Below, in pieces: positions 51,986 through 64,000 of a stretch of DNA of 64,000 bases. The stretch lies in contig VUYV01000004.1 of NCBI GenBank assembly GCA_008711295.1, positions 8,734,010 through 8,798,009 on the forward strand, written 5' to 3'. The notes beneath the pieces are model-generated. The model was not told the DNA's origin, made no database searches, and worked only from the letters and a program-made list of their open reading frames with translations. Numbering within the stretch: position 1 is the first letter of the stretch; the number at the start of each line of letters is the position of its first letter. The position numbers were made by a program, and so were the translations under genes. This DNA comes from Anarhynchus alexandrinus. Taxonomy: Eukaryota > Chordata > Aves > Charadriiformes > Charadriidae.

Positions 51986-54596
51986 TTACAGCAGCAGGTG
52001 TCAAGAAAAAAACCCCACGGCTTTCCAACTCCAGCAAAGTGGATGAACCAGGTGCAGAATAATTCAAACTCCAGCAGACGAATGGACAGGAGAATATCTC
52101 ACATAGACATACGCTGCTCCTTAGGCCACACAGTCCAGCAGGCAACACGACACAGAAAGTGTATTGTATCGCAGTGTCACATCGGCTGTGACTTTTTGTT
52201 TCCTGTTGACAATCACACTGCTAGTCATGGCTTCCTGTCATGTAGATACCTACTAGCAACATCCTCTGGTTCTCTTTTTCACCTTTTCCCGCTAGGATGT
52301 GGGGAATATTCTCTTCAGCTGAAGCAAATACTCAACTTCTTCACTTGTCGTTTCCTTTAAAAAAAAAAAAACAAAACCACCAAACAAACATCAACCACAT
52401 ACGCTAAGTAATCAGCTCTACGGAGGAGATGGAAAAAGCAAAATCTCATTAAAGTGGCACATTAAATTGATAACGGATATTAAAGAGACCTAGAAGAATA
52501 CATCATTGGCAAAAAATCTCACATTTTGTCTATCCTGAAAGCTGCAGGGCCAAACCCAAGGTTCAGGAAGGCAGTATTTCACAGTGGTGATGAGAAACAA
52601 GGGACGTTTTGTTTTCGAGGCTACCAAGTGAGCTGGCACTTCAGCAGCTGCTCAATACTCTGCCCTGAAACACGAGAGCCCCGCTAATTATGCCTTGGCA
52701 AGTGCTGTGGCTGAACAGAGGAAAGGTGGAGGAGCCTTTTCACATACACCTGTCTCCCTCTGATCACAAACACAAGACTTGAGCCATCACGTGCTGCCCA
52801 CCCTCAGGTACTTGGCCACGAAAGCAGGCTGCACCAATACGCTGCTCTGCGATGGCACGAACCTTCATTCATAAGGGGGTTATGTTGCTGGCATGTGTGG
52901 TCACCACCCTGTTGCTATACCCAGTCTCCATCGAGTGCACAGATACTGGAACACGATCAGTGGCAGGGAGAATAGTCTGAGATATGTCAGACAGTGACAT
53001 CTTTGAGGACTTTCCCGCTGAGCATGCACGCTCTCTGTAAGGGTCTCTGCAGGTTCCCCTCCTGCAACAGCATCATTTTTGTTCACATAAATCTTTATCC
53101 TATAAGCAAATCATTTATTCATTATACCTGCATTGTTCATAGTGTTGGTTGCATCCACAGATACAGGTCAGCACCATTCTTCAACTACAACCAGCCAGAA
53201 ACACATCCACCAAGATACACCTCTCCCAGAAACACAGACATAGGCCAATGCCAACGTCATCTCTCAAGTATACATTCATGCTCCTGTGGTATCACGCACA
53301 CAAATCTAGGACTAAAGCTGGTGCCGCTTGCAAGGAAATATGGTCCCTACAGCTGCCATTTCATATGAACAGATACACATCATCTACGTGCTTGTGTGCC
53401 TCACTCGCACGCTGATCTTGCAGGTCACCTCGTACCTCTGCTTTCAGATATGGGGACATCTCACCACTGTTTCAGCTAAAAATACAGTAATGGAGAATAC
53501 AGTTCCCTGAGCTTCGTTGCACAGTCAAGAGATAATTGTTTGCTGTCCTACTCTGTCAGTTCCAGAGTGGGTTTTCAATCTTATTAGCAAGCTTTTGCAG
53601 TAATATTTTCTCATTAATTTAAGAAAACAGCTACTTGAAGCATCAGAGGGCTGGGGGAAAGAGAGAGAGCAGTAACTGATAAATCACTCGAGCTTGGTTT
53701 TGGATGCAATGTGAACCTCTAAAACAGATTTTTCGACCCCATCCACAGGAGATCTGGTGTGGTCTAACCCAGCAGGGTTTCATGCCTTCACAGTTCACTC
53801 TTTTTTCAAGTCAGAAACCTAATTTCTCAGGATAAAATAAAAGGGTAAAGACAGTGATAATAAAAGAAAATATGATTAACTTGTGATTCACATCTGATCT
53901 CAGGAATATAATCTAATTTTAGACCTTTCATTGATTTAGAGCTGTATTGCTAATGCTGCATTTGAAAGGAAAGTGAATGATTCTTGGTGGTTTGGATGTG
54001 CTTCAAAACCCTAGCTTTTTCTCCACCTCCAGCAATCTTGTGTCTTTTGTTTGGTTTGTGTGGAAGAAATCAACAGAAGAGATTAGTTTGTGATCTAGCT
54101 ATTAAGAGGAAGATAAAGATCATCCATTTAATCTTTTCTAAAGAACAAAAACCCAAGAAGTCTCTATATTGTCTATCTTCCTCTAGCAAAAACTTCAGGT
54201 TTCTACTGACCTCCTAAAGATTGCTTCTACTTTCTTGAATTTCAGGGATGTCAGCGATATGCTCCTACATCACTCTGCTACCATCTGATTGCCCATTACA
54301 AATCCCAAGAGGTTTGTTTCAAAGCAGTGATACTGAAAGCTAACACACCCCCACCCCAGCCTGACTTCCAGGGAAGGCGATTAGAGTTAATATAAGATAG
54401 AAATAAAGAAAACCTGGAGGGGGAGAAAACAGAAGGGGCAAGATGAAAAATAAACAACGCTTTGTGCGTGCGTGTGAGCAAGAAAGAGGAAAAAAAGACA
54501 GGAAAAAGCTGTTAGGGAAAAAAAAACCCAACCAAACAAGGGAAGTAGTGAGCAAAACAGGCCCGTAAGAGAAGGACAGTGTGTGTGCCTGTCAGA

Positions 54597-54745
54597 GGTA
54601 CGGCACGCGGCTCTGCCTGAGGGGTCTGAAGAGGGTGCAAGCTCCCACATCCCTTAACATCGTGGCAGCAGAGACGGTGACAGGGTAACGCTGCGGCAAT
54701 GCAGCAGGGAGCGTACCGCTTCCCAACGTGCTCACACGTTTCCAT
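54597..54745 (-). promoter_or_regulatory. ADORA2A: CpG-enriched patch, candidate ADORA2A first exon/promoter
   Basis: About eleven CpG dinucleotides occur in 150 bases (tacggcacgcgg..., acgctgcggc..., gcgtaccgc...), in a region otherwise depleted of CpG, 2.8 kb upstream of the start codon. The strand is assigned only because the nearest gene is on the minus strand. No splice donor was tied to it. Confidence 0.3.
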
Positions 54746-56891
54746 GCAGGTCAAGCCCATGACCAAACTCCAGTGTCAGGACAAGTTTAGAAAAATTTAA
54801 CAAATTACTGTGACATACTTGGGCCAAAACTACTGCTGTGTAAAATAAAACCACCGTAAACTTCCCCCCAAGCTACTCTGAGATGAATTCAAAAGAACTG
54901 AAGAAACCGCTTTCTGAAAGGTGCCAGTCTGAGAACTGGTCACGTTAATCCTGACGCTGAGAGGATTTACTTAAAGTCCTGCTATGTTGCTCTGGCACCT
55001 CATATTCATACCACATACACCTCAGTGAAGAGGATCAAAGTGAAATTACTGGGATATTCTTCCCCATTTCTGAGCTTCCTTTAGGAGGATTATGAATCCA
55101 TATTAATCCCAGATGCATTGTTTAACCTGACCCTTTCAATGGCTCACCTCAAACTCATTTTCCAAGAGGACATGGAGGGAAGTAACAAACCTACGCTGCG
55201 GAGGTCCCCCCCACACTAACCGTTCAGCACAAAGACAAAGCTGGAATTGCCTACAGCTCCGCACGTATCCTGAAAAAGCACAATGCTGGAATCTGAAGTT
55301 TAATGAACACATCACATACTGTTTTCTGACCCAACAGAGCTTTTAACCTTCTACTTCAACTGCTTGTTTCATGGTCTGATGTTAAATTTGATTTTTTTAT
55401 CTTGGAATTTTTTTAGTCCCTTGTTTCCCCTCCCCTTTCACAAACAGTGGCCTGATTCTTCAACCCAAGCCTTAGCCATTTATTCCAAAGCAATCTGTGA
55501 GGTGTTATGTCCAGAAGAGGACAATGTGTCCTTACACCCTCTGCTCTCAGATGGGCCGGAAAACACTTGAGAGTTCTGCAGAGCCAGCACATCTCGGAAG
55601 AGAAATGAGCGGAGCTGAGCAGGTGTCCCAGCCGTGAAAAAACAACCTTTTGTGTCTGCTTTAGCACCAGTGCTTCTGCAGCAGCCACTGACATTAGAAA
55701 AAGCAATTATTAGCCGCACAACCCCAGCACGTCAGAGGCCTCACCTACTACCTGCCACAACCCGGGAGGCTCCCACATTCAACCCGAACCCACACACCTC
55801 TCCTCATTCATCTCTTGCAGTATCAGCCCGCTACAGCTTTCACCCGACACGATCACACGTCTTCAGTTGTAGAAGTATTTGCAACCTGCTTTAAAACAAG
55901 AAGAGGTTCGGTCTTTCTGCTCGTACAACTAGAAATTTACTGCACAGGGACAAAATGAAATACAGACCACCTAGAGAACATGACATACATCCAGAGGCAA
56001 CACAAAATTTATTATAGAATCATCTACTTCATCCAAGACCCAAAGGCTCAGCAACCAAGTCTGACACGACAAAATTAATTAACAACCTGCTTTACTCACT
56101 GGGGAAGTGTATATTTAACACCTCAAGCCCTTGAGGGATCAATATTGCAAGCTTCTTGAAACTTAAGAAAAATAACCTGTATCACACAGCCTGCTGGACA
56201 GCTACAATTAGTATTTCTTCTTAAGCCCGTGTTTTATTTTGTTAATTGGATTAATTCCTTCTTGATACCCTGGGCTATGTTCCGGCCTTTTCCCCATTAT
56301 TAAATAAACCTTTTTTGCCACTCACAAACCTGTGAAGCTGTTGCTCTGTTCGTTTTTAGTGACTTGGAACACTCTGTTCTCTCTCATATTTCACCCCCAA
56401 TGAAAAACTGCTCCTTGAAAATTCAATAAAGCATCTGAACAGCACGTTCCCATGAAGCAATTCACCACTGGAGCTGAAGCAAGCTTTTGTTTGGCATCTC
56501 CAGTTAGCTTCGGACTAAGGTGCTGCCCCTTCTCTCTCCTGTGTGCCAAAGGCACCAAGGTGAGCCCTCGGCCACTGCTTGGCTCAAATTACCCACCTCA
56601 AACGAGCCCATTCCCCGCTCTCGGCCCCTTCAGGCTGAGCTCAGTCATCCCGGGTTTGGATGCTCGGGCTCCGCCACACTGGTACACAGAAGATGCACCT
56701 TCTGCTCTGCATGCCAGGCTGACATGTATGACAATGTTTGTGACACTTCGGTTTGACAGCTACTCTCAGCCGTCAGCCAAAACTCCAGGGGCTCAGCAGC
56801 CCTCAGGGCACCCAAGGCAGTCTATGGGCAGGTAGGTGACAGGCAGCACAGAGGATTGGTTTCTCCTTGTCTGCTTCAGGACTGGGTAAGC

Positions 56892-57005
56892 AAGGCAGCA
56901 GGCAGCTCACAAGGCAGCAGGCAGCTCACAAGGCAGCAGGCAGCTCACAAGGCAGCAGGCAGCTCACAAGGCAGCAGGCAGCTCACAAGGCAGCAGGCAG
57001 CTCAT
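56892..57005. repeat. Minisatellite, 19-bp unit, six copies
   Basis: Six head-to-tail copies of aaggcagcaggcagctcac. Five are identical and the sixth ends ctcat. The array lies directly after a unique segment and ends at tgaggtatgg. Because 19 is not a multiple of three, the peptide read through it repeats only every 57 bases, which argues against coding. Confidence 0.97.
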
Positions 57006-60000
57006 GAGGTATGGGGGGGGCTTCACCAAGGCTCATTCCACAGACCCCAATCTAAGCATCTCCTTCTGACAACATCACCCTTGGCCGGTACCAGCCACGT
57101 ACAGATTACCTGACTCCCTTAGGGAAAACCCTTGAATTCACACACGGCTGTACGCAGAAAAATTGGTGCTGCTAAATCATTTGTTTCCACTTTCCAAAGC
57201 CTGGAGGGGGAGATGCCTGTCAGTTTCTATCCTCTCTTTGAAATCCCTTCAGCTCAAAGAGAATCTCCCTATCTTTTAAATCAAAGACTCTAAGAAATCT
57301 TGCCTCTCCCCATTTCTTTAGAGGATCAAGTCACAATAAATAAGCCAATGTGCTCACGGGCAGTACACAAATTTGCAAAACAACTCAGGCTGTAAAACAT
57401 AATGAAAACAGCTGTCCTTTTGGGGAGAACGATAGGGAAGGCAGCAGTAGCACTTTTCTGCGTTGCTCAACGGTTTCCTTTCTGAAGTTCGGTATTTTAC
57501 GAATACTTCACGTAGAGCAGCTTCCCCACGCCCCTGACTGCTCACACGATGGCAGTGTGCTTGGGGCTCTCAGAGAGCATCCTCACTCCTGCCTCCTGTC
57601 GAAGGATGAAGAGATGTGGCTGGGTGGGGCAGGAAAGAGAGGAGGAAGGAGGCATTACCCCTCTAACTAAGACATACTCTTTCTGGTTCCCCTACTTGCT
57701 TTATTATTGGCTGCCGGCTAAATGATCTTTTAGGTCATCTGCTTACAGTAATAGGAGGAAATTAAATATTAATAATAGACTATTTCCCTCTAGACTGCTC
57801 TTTGTTAACAAAGGATACAAGTGAAATAAAGCAGGCAAAATTATCAGCACACCATGCTCTTGGTTTTCAGGTACCCGGAGCACTAGCAGTTTCCCCTCAA
57901 CCCTCCCTGGAGTTACAGATGCCCAGTGTCCCGCACACCTGCCTGTGTGGACACCCACACAATGCAGAACACAGTGATGTCTGGAAATCCTTGTTATATC
58001 AAGGGGTTGCGCATGGCAGTCAGACCCTTCCAGAGGATCGTTTCAGACTTTATCCAAGACATAATCTGACCCACTGACACTCTGACTGCAAAAACACAGG
58101 GCCAAGTATCTTTTGAAGCACAGAGCTTGTCTCCATTTGGGGAGTGAAGTCTTCCTCCCCTGTAAACCCTACAGTGGGGTAACAAGATTTCTGGATTGGC
58201 TTTGCAAATTCTCCAGAAATACTGAGTAAAATGAGGGCTTCAGCTGTGCTGAACTTGATCTAATCCCCTCTTACAGGAAAGCAACAGTCCTCCAAGACTT
58301 AAAACCTTCACTCCATGTACTTGTGGAAGGCAAAAGAAATGGCTCTTCAGAGATCTGTACTGCCCCTTCTGACAAGGATCAGAAATGGGGAAGAGGGACA
58401 ACATTTCTGCTTTATGTTACCATCTCAGCTGCAGTCCAGGCCGAAGGAGGAGGCTGTACTCGCAGCAAGAACAAGCATGGTGAATCCGGGTGTAAAGCCT
58501 TTATTGACTAGGGGATTACTCGAGACACCCATACCACTGCAGCAGTGACAGCAACAAGAAGTGTAATAAAAATCATACCCTTCAAGCCTGTCCCATGTCT
58601 CTATTCTCCTCCTGCTTATACGTACCCCATATAAAAATCACAAACCAAAAATGTCCAAAAAGTGAAACCCCACTGGACAACAAGCAAAGGTCATAACACA
58701 GATGGGCTGGCTAATAGGAAATTAATCCCAAACCAATATTTCAGCTTTGCCTCCTGCCCTCCAAGTGCTACAAGTGGATTAATTTTTATTGCAGTAGCGG
58801 AAGAGAAGACTAGAACAGAACGCATTTGACCATTTTTTTTTCCTAAGTGGATGTTATAAATGTTTAAAAGCAAGAAAAAAACATCACAGTAATTATTCCC
58901 ATTCTAATGGTCACAAAAAGCCAGGGAGGGCAAAACTAAGTAAGGCTGAATGACCAGCAGTTAAATAAGCCAGATCGAACAAACAAACAAAAGGGAAAAG
59001 GTTCCCCAGTGCTCACTAGAGTAAAGTCTCACTGGGCAGCAGGCATCAGGATATATTGCCAAAAGGCACAGAAACACGTTGGATTTTTGAGCAAACCATT
59101 AGTATCCGGGACTGATGATGTTGATTTACCTACAGTGGCATTTCCAAAAATAAAAAATAGAGCATTTGGATAAGCTTTCATAAGACAGACATGTTAAAAA
59201 GCATAATTAAAACCATGTACCATGGCCAGAAACATGTTCCTGCTGCCAATATCATCCACAATGTCTCTGAGGAGCCAGTTTTCCTTTCCTGTGCGAGGGA
59301 AGAACTCAACAGCAAACTCTGCCTCCCCGCAGCCCTAGTAAAGCCAGCTGTGTTCATACACAAGGAGCGTTTCCTTCAAGAACAAAATAAGAGAAATGAG
59401 GAAACAGGATATCAAGAAGAGGTGACCCACTGAGGAATACAGGCAAGGGAGGAATTTGCTCTGAAAATATTTATCATATTGCTAATGCATCCATTCTGGT
59501 ATATTTTAAAATAGCGGAGTAGACTTCTTTCCAGATGTAACTTCACCTCTCATTTCTACATGAAGTTTCCAGGCGGTTGCGAACTGGGTACATCTGGGTT
59601 TTTTACCCTGTGTTTTTATCTAGTCGTTCCCAAGCCCTGCTTGCCTTCTCTAACTACAGGTCTACTCTCCATCAGGCCCTGTGAGCTCTGCTCCCTCTGC
59701 AAGCACTGTCCTTCTCCAGGTTGTACGTAGTGTTTACTTAAGCTCTGCCAAACTCGCTCAACTCCAGCACGGAGAGTGCTGTTGTACCAGGTCAACCAAC
59801 ATCCTATCTCCCACAGCAGAAGGAATACAACTCTTTCTGTCTCTCTCCATGTAACTTAAAATGATTCCTCATCTGTCCTTCCCTATCCTACGGAAGGCGC
59901 TGTACAACTTGAACAGAGATGAGCAAATTCTACCTGCCTCTGAGCCAAAGCAAAGCTGCCTCACTGCATTAGCTCATCTGTGGCTCATACGCTGACCCCT

Positions 60001-60149
60001 CTGAGCAAGGGTCATTACTGAGGACTCACCACGGAGCTCCCACTACCACCCAAGTGGTTTGACTCATACCCACCCACGGTATGAAAAGCAGTCAAGCCTC
60101 CGTTGGGTTACTAACACAGCTCATCGCATCCTTCCTCCCCAACTTGCTC

Positions 60150-60360
60150 CCTTCTCCTCCCAATTTAAGCAGTGACACGGCAGCAGCACTCAGCCCGAGC
60201 CCCACGGAGCCTGCCCTGCTGACATGGCGGCAGAGCCTGTCCAAATACCCCCAGAGATCCCCCATCCTCTGCCCCTGCACCGCCCACCTCACCGACCCCC
60301 GTTTGCTCTATACGGGCTCTTCACTGCTGCCTCAATCTCAGGGACCGAGCGCGTGCTCCC
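60150..60360. promoter_or_regulatory. Second CpG-enriched patch, function unknown
   Basis: About eleven CpGs in 200 bases of C-rich sequence (cacggcagcagcactcagcc, gcccgagccccacggagcc, gaccgagcgcgtgctcc). It could be a distal first exon or a promoter remnant. The open frame through it shows no known domain. Confidence 0.22.
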
Positions 60361-62752
60361 TGTGCCTTGCAATTACGGCTGATTTTCATCCAGCACAAGA
60401 AACCCTATTTCCTCCCGTGCCCCAGGGTGTGCTCTGCCCCCTGCACCCGCAGCCTGTGCCCCAGTTTGCTTTACCCAGCTCATTTCACCTCAGTTTGTCG
60501 ATCAGCTACCAGTGAAAAAGCATTTAGACAGAGTGACAATGCTGGTGGTGTGTGTTCATCCCAAAAGCAGGCAACAGCCACAGTAACAAATTTTCTGCCT
60601 CCTTAGTTTGCTTCCAGCAACTTTCCCTCTTCCGTTTTTTAAGGTACTTACCCTGACTCGCTAATGCTTATTTGCTCTGTGTCACGCCTCATCATCCCTT
60701 AGTGTTTCTCAGTCTCAAAGATATTTAAGACATTTTTAGGACTCTGCCACCCTCTGTGGATAAGGAGGAGTTGATGCTCTGATGATGCCTTGAGGCCACA
60801 TGCCCTTACTTTGTCCCTCCCTCTTCTCTTTGCTATATCTTGCACCGTATTTCTGTCACTCTTGCAAAGTGACTTGCATTTTCACTATCACAGTCAGCCA
60901 CGCCAATACAAGCCTTTCTAGAAGTACTCAAAGTGACTTTTTTTTTTCCCTCCAAGTCCTCGATTATAATCCGATTTATTAAGAACTCTCCAGTGTCACT
61001 GCTTACTGATCCCAAAGTCTCAGTGTTTAGCTGGTGCTCCGAGGACTCTAACGAAGTCCTTCCTTCATTTCCTAAGTCCTTGTGCTGTGGTAAAAGCACA
61101 TCCGCTTACAAGCAACAGCCTGCTACCTCTGCCTGCTTCCTCCTCTCGCTGCTCAGGCCAGAGACGCTGATGTTCTGGGGTGGAGAAAGAATGCGACTGC
61201 TGGTGAAACCGACATTCCTAGGCATCAGTTTCTCTCCTTCTACATCAAACCGTTGCACTGGAGAACCAGTAGCCATTCATAAATCACTTTAGAAAACATT
61301 TTACTGGACTTGCTAGCCGTTTATGTGTTAGTGTGCTTGTCTAGAGGAAGCAGAAAGGCAGGGAGAGCAGCAGCGAGTACCCCGCTACAATAGAGACACC
61401 TCTACCCCGCTTGGGAAGCAGCCCTTTTCTCCTATGAAAAAGACATTTTACAATTTCTGCACAATAAGAGATGATTAAAAGCTCCAGCTGTAAAGAAACC
61501 TGCAGTCATTTCTCAAATGCACAACAACCACGATCCTCACACCTTACTGAACAAGGATAAGCCAAAAAACATTCCCAAGGCAAATTCCATAGGCACTGTG
61601 GCATTTGACTCCAAACACAAAATATGTTCGTCAAGCAGAGATGGATCCCAGGTAGGTGCTCAGAACAGACATCCCCGAGACTTTAGGATGGTTTCTCCCA
61701 AGTGGACTGCGTCCATCGCTTGCCTGCTCTAATCATACAGCTAGGCTGTACTGTGGGTACATGGAGGAAAAGGAAGATTTCCCTTTAGGAATGGGGTAGG
61801 AAAGACAACAAAAACAGTCAATGAATCCTCTTTCCAGTCTTCAGCCCATGAACACAGCTTCTTACCTTTCTATATCCTGCAGGAGCTAACACCATAGAGT
61901 TGTACCAGAGAAAAAGAATCACGTAACTACACCGAATCTGCCAGAATCCTCCATGTCTACCCATGTTATAACCCTAAATGAATCATAATGGCCAAGCAGA
62001 GTTTGGGTCAGCATTTAGCAAGACACAGGATGACATAAAACAAAAGATTAACATGTTTTAGGTGTTTGGAAAAGTTAGGTGCCTCAGTTTTAACAGGTCC
62101 AGCCAAGGGGGACTGATTTCTGGGAGGGAAGCACTTTTCAGAATCAGGGTATTTTAAGTAATCCCAGACTAGGTAGCACAGGTCCTTTTTGGCCAAAAAA
62201 TCCAGGCTGCAGAACATTTAAGAAACTTTTAAAAAGTCAACGTGCTTCCCCCCACATGGGCCAGGAACTCTAATGGTGCTGGTGCCAGCCCAAGTCAGTC
62301 TGATGTTATTTTCCATCGTCCCATTGAACCTGGGCACTGATCTGTGGATCGGACGTATGTGGAAACTGTAATTATTCAAATCACTTTCAAACATGTGCCT
62401 CTCTTCTGAAGATTGTATTAAAGAGCTACATACCCCTTAGCTGCCTTTTATCCTGGCAAATGTTTCCTATGGAAAATCCCAGTCTGTGCCCAAGTATATG
62501 GATCTCATACTGAAACCAAAGTTGTTATCACCACAGAATATGATATTTAACAGCCTACGTCCCTTAACTCCTTAACCTCAACAACTGATTCATACCAGGA
62601 TCTCACAGTCCTATTCGGGGGAAACCTCAATAACCAAAATGATGGGTCAGTTTGTAGAGGACTTTCCCAGTACAAGGCGGCAGATGTGGGTAACAGGCCA
62701 ACATTACAGAACAAGCAAAGAGAAAATAAACACGTATGCTCCCCTAGTAAGG

Positions 62753-62773
62753 AAAAAAAAAGGGGGGGGGGGG
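62753..62773. repeat. A9-G12 homopolymer junction
   Basis: Nine A are followed directly by twelve G, then aagggg. It is a mononucleotide microsatellite prone to length error in sequencing and to polymorphism. Confidence 0.9.
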
Positions 62774-64000
62774 AAGGGGAGACAAGAAGTGAGAGAACAC
62801 AAGAGTCTAAAAGCAAAACAAAGTAGTTCGAAAGAAGCAAAACCAGGAGAAAAATGGGAGAGACTTTGAGGTCTGAATACTAATTGAGGAAAGAAACTTC
62901 TAACATGCAAAATAATGCAAACCTCACCATTCCCAAAGGGATGCATTAAAAGAGCAGAATGAGACCAAATTACCCTTCCCTCTGTTGAACAGCATTACTC
63001 ACTCAAACGCATGAGGGACTCTGCCCAGGGAGATATGCAGACGTGACCCCCAGCTGACACTGGCTCGGGTTCAGCTGAGCTTCGAATGGCTCCACCGGTG
63101 AACAATCCCTCTCCTGCCCTCCTTGAAGAGCTGCTGAACAAGGAGCCACAACTGTCCCTGTGAGCGTTGCCTGGGATAAACGCAGGGGACAGGGAGACAG
63201 AGAACGCTGTATCTCAGCCAGCCGGCAGATAAACAGCCCCAATCTGCAAGTCCTGGAGGCCTCCTGAGAATGCCTGAGTGCCTTCCACCCTGGATTTGAA
63301 TGCAATCACAAATGCTAATCAACACACAGACAGGAGCCCAGCATGTCATTCCTCACGTCTCCAAAGCTTCAGGAAAACCCCCCTTTCCTTTCCTTGTATC
63401 AGAGAGGGACAGGAAGATTCCCTCATCCTCTGTATGCCTTTCCCTCCCCCTGTCCCTGGCTCAAACCATCCCCGCAAGAAGTTTCACTCCCTGCTAACTT
63501 CTCCATTGTCTCAGAACCATTGTTTGCAAATGTTCCCTAAAAATACTATGTAAAGTATTCTTTATTCCTGTTTCAGGTCTTTCCACATCCCTATGTAACA
63601 CCTGGACTTTATCTTGTTACCTGTCAGATAGTGATAAACCTACTGCATGCAGCCCCTGACTTACCACCTAAGATAAATACAATCCGTCTTGTAGCTGTCA
63701 TTTCTTTTCTAACCCTGCTTTCCACTGCTGCATTTGTAGTTGTAGCAAATTACTTATTTTATTTGGGCTTGAAATGTGTAACTTTAAGAAAAATTTTAAA
63801 GCCAGCAAGAGCCCCAAAACAAACACAAAATTTGAAATGTGGCCTTTCTGGCACTAGATTTACTGCTGCTTTGTGGGCAAGGAGGCTCCAGTACTCCTGC
63901 TCTTCTACAATGGCATTTGCATATACTTTACATAAGATACATTGTATTTTATGCTAGCTGGTAATTTTTGTTTTTAATAATCAACCAACAGGCCCAATGA

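Larger units (their letters stand above)
51986..64000. other. Upstream region of ADORA2A; no coding exon supported
   Basis: About 12 kb that should contain one or more noncoding ADORA2A exons, and in human is followed by SPECC1L on the same strand. I looked for the SPECC1L calponin-homology C-terminus and did not find it. CpG-enriched patches at 54597-54745 and 60150-60360 are the only promoter-like hints. The rest is AT-rich with short chance frames. Confidence 0.6.

Noticed and set aside
51894..52148. 84-codon minus-strand frame just upstream of ADORA2A, as a long uORF or N-terminal extension
   Set aside because: It ends 84 bases before the receptor ATG and crosses the likely splice acceptor near 51984, so most of it is probably intronic. 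The shorter uORFs are better placed.
63631..63957. Frame of 108 codons with a hydrophobic stretch that looks like a membrane segment
   Set aside because: Hydrophobicity comes from T-rich DNA. There is no family resemblance, and it is open at one side of the window with no supporting exon.
62000..64000. Search for the SPECC1L 3' end expected from synteny
   Set aside because: No calponin-homology sequence was seen. A 3' UTR could be present, but nothing in the sequence allows a claim.

Overview
This is vertebrate nuclear DNA, and the signs point to a bird or another sauropsid. Genes are sparse, protein-coding exons are short and bounded by GT-AG introns, and there is a CpG-island promoter. Interspersed repeats include CR1-type LINE fragments, one of them with the 8-bp-like terminal repeat typical of avian CR1. 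Two genes are present, both on the minus strand: ADORA2A (adenosine A2A receptor, about 43.0-51.8 kb) and UPB1 (beta-ureidopropionase, about 1.0-15.3 kb). The order ADORA2A then UPB1 in the same transcriptional direction is the one I know from human chromosome 22q11.23. The species cannot be told from the window.

UPB1 (1-15293): nine coding exons were placed by hand with exact splice sites (101, 172, 88, 95, 162, 170, 82, 43 and 155 nt). They encode 356 residues with all three catalytic residues intact. The last coding exon lies beyond the left edge. A CpG island (about 15040-15560) covers exon 1. Intron 5 carries an old CR1 fragment in the opposite orientation.

Intergenic region (15561-42580): I find no supported gene. 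It holds a decayed non-LTR retrotransposon reverse transcriptase of RTE-like (not CR1-like) appearance at about 20096-20655, a CR1 3' tail at 25043-25098, several simple-sequence tracts, and a compact cluster with a perfect CRE palindrome and an inverted RUNX-type pair at 40.8-41.0 kb, about 2 kb beyond the ADORA2A stop.

ADORA2A (42956-51810): two coding exons of 350 and 961 nt, separated by a 7541-bp intron, give a 436-residue seven-helix receptor. The ligand pocket is conserved, but the sequence has lost both partners of one extracellular disulfide (human C74 and C146) and has DRI in place of the DRY motif. A short upstream ORF overlaps the start codon. The intron contains a pair of MIR-like SINE fragments in opposite orientation.

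Upstream of ADORA2A (51864-64000): no coding sequence is supported. Two CpG-enriched patches (about 54.6-54.75 and 60.15-60.36 kb) are candidate first exons or promoters, and a 19-bp minisatellite with six copies sits at 56892-57005. The neighbouring gene expected from synteny, SPECC1L, is not visible as coding sequence.

Nearly all remaining open frames in the window are chance ORFs in noncoding DNA. I did not find a new multigene system; the points most worth checking are the receptor changes and the unusual retrotransposon relic.
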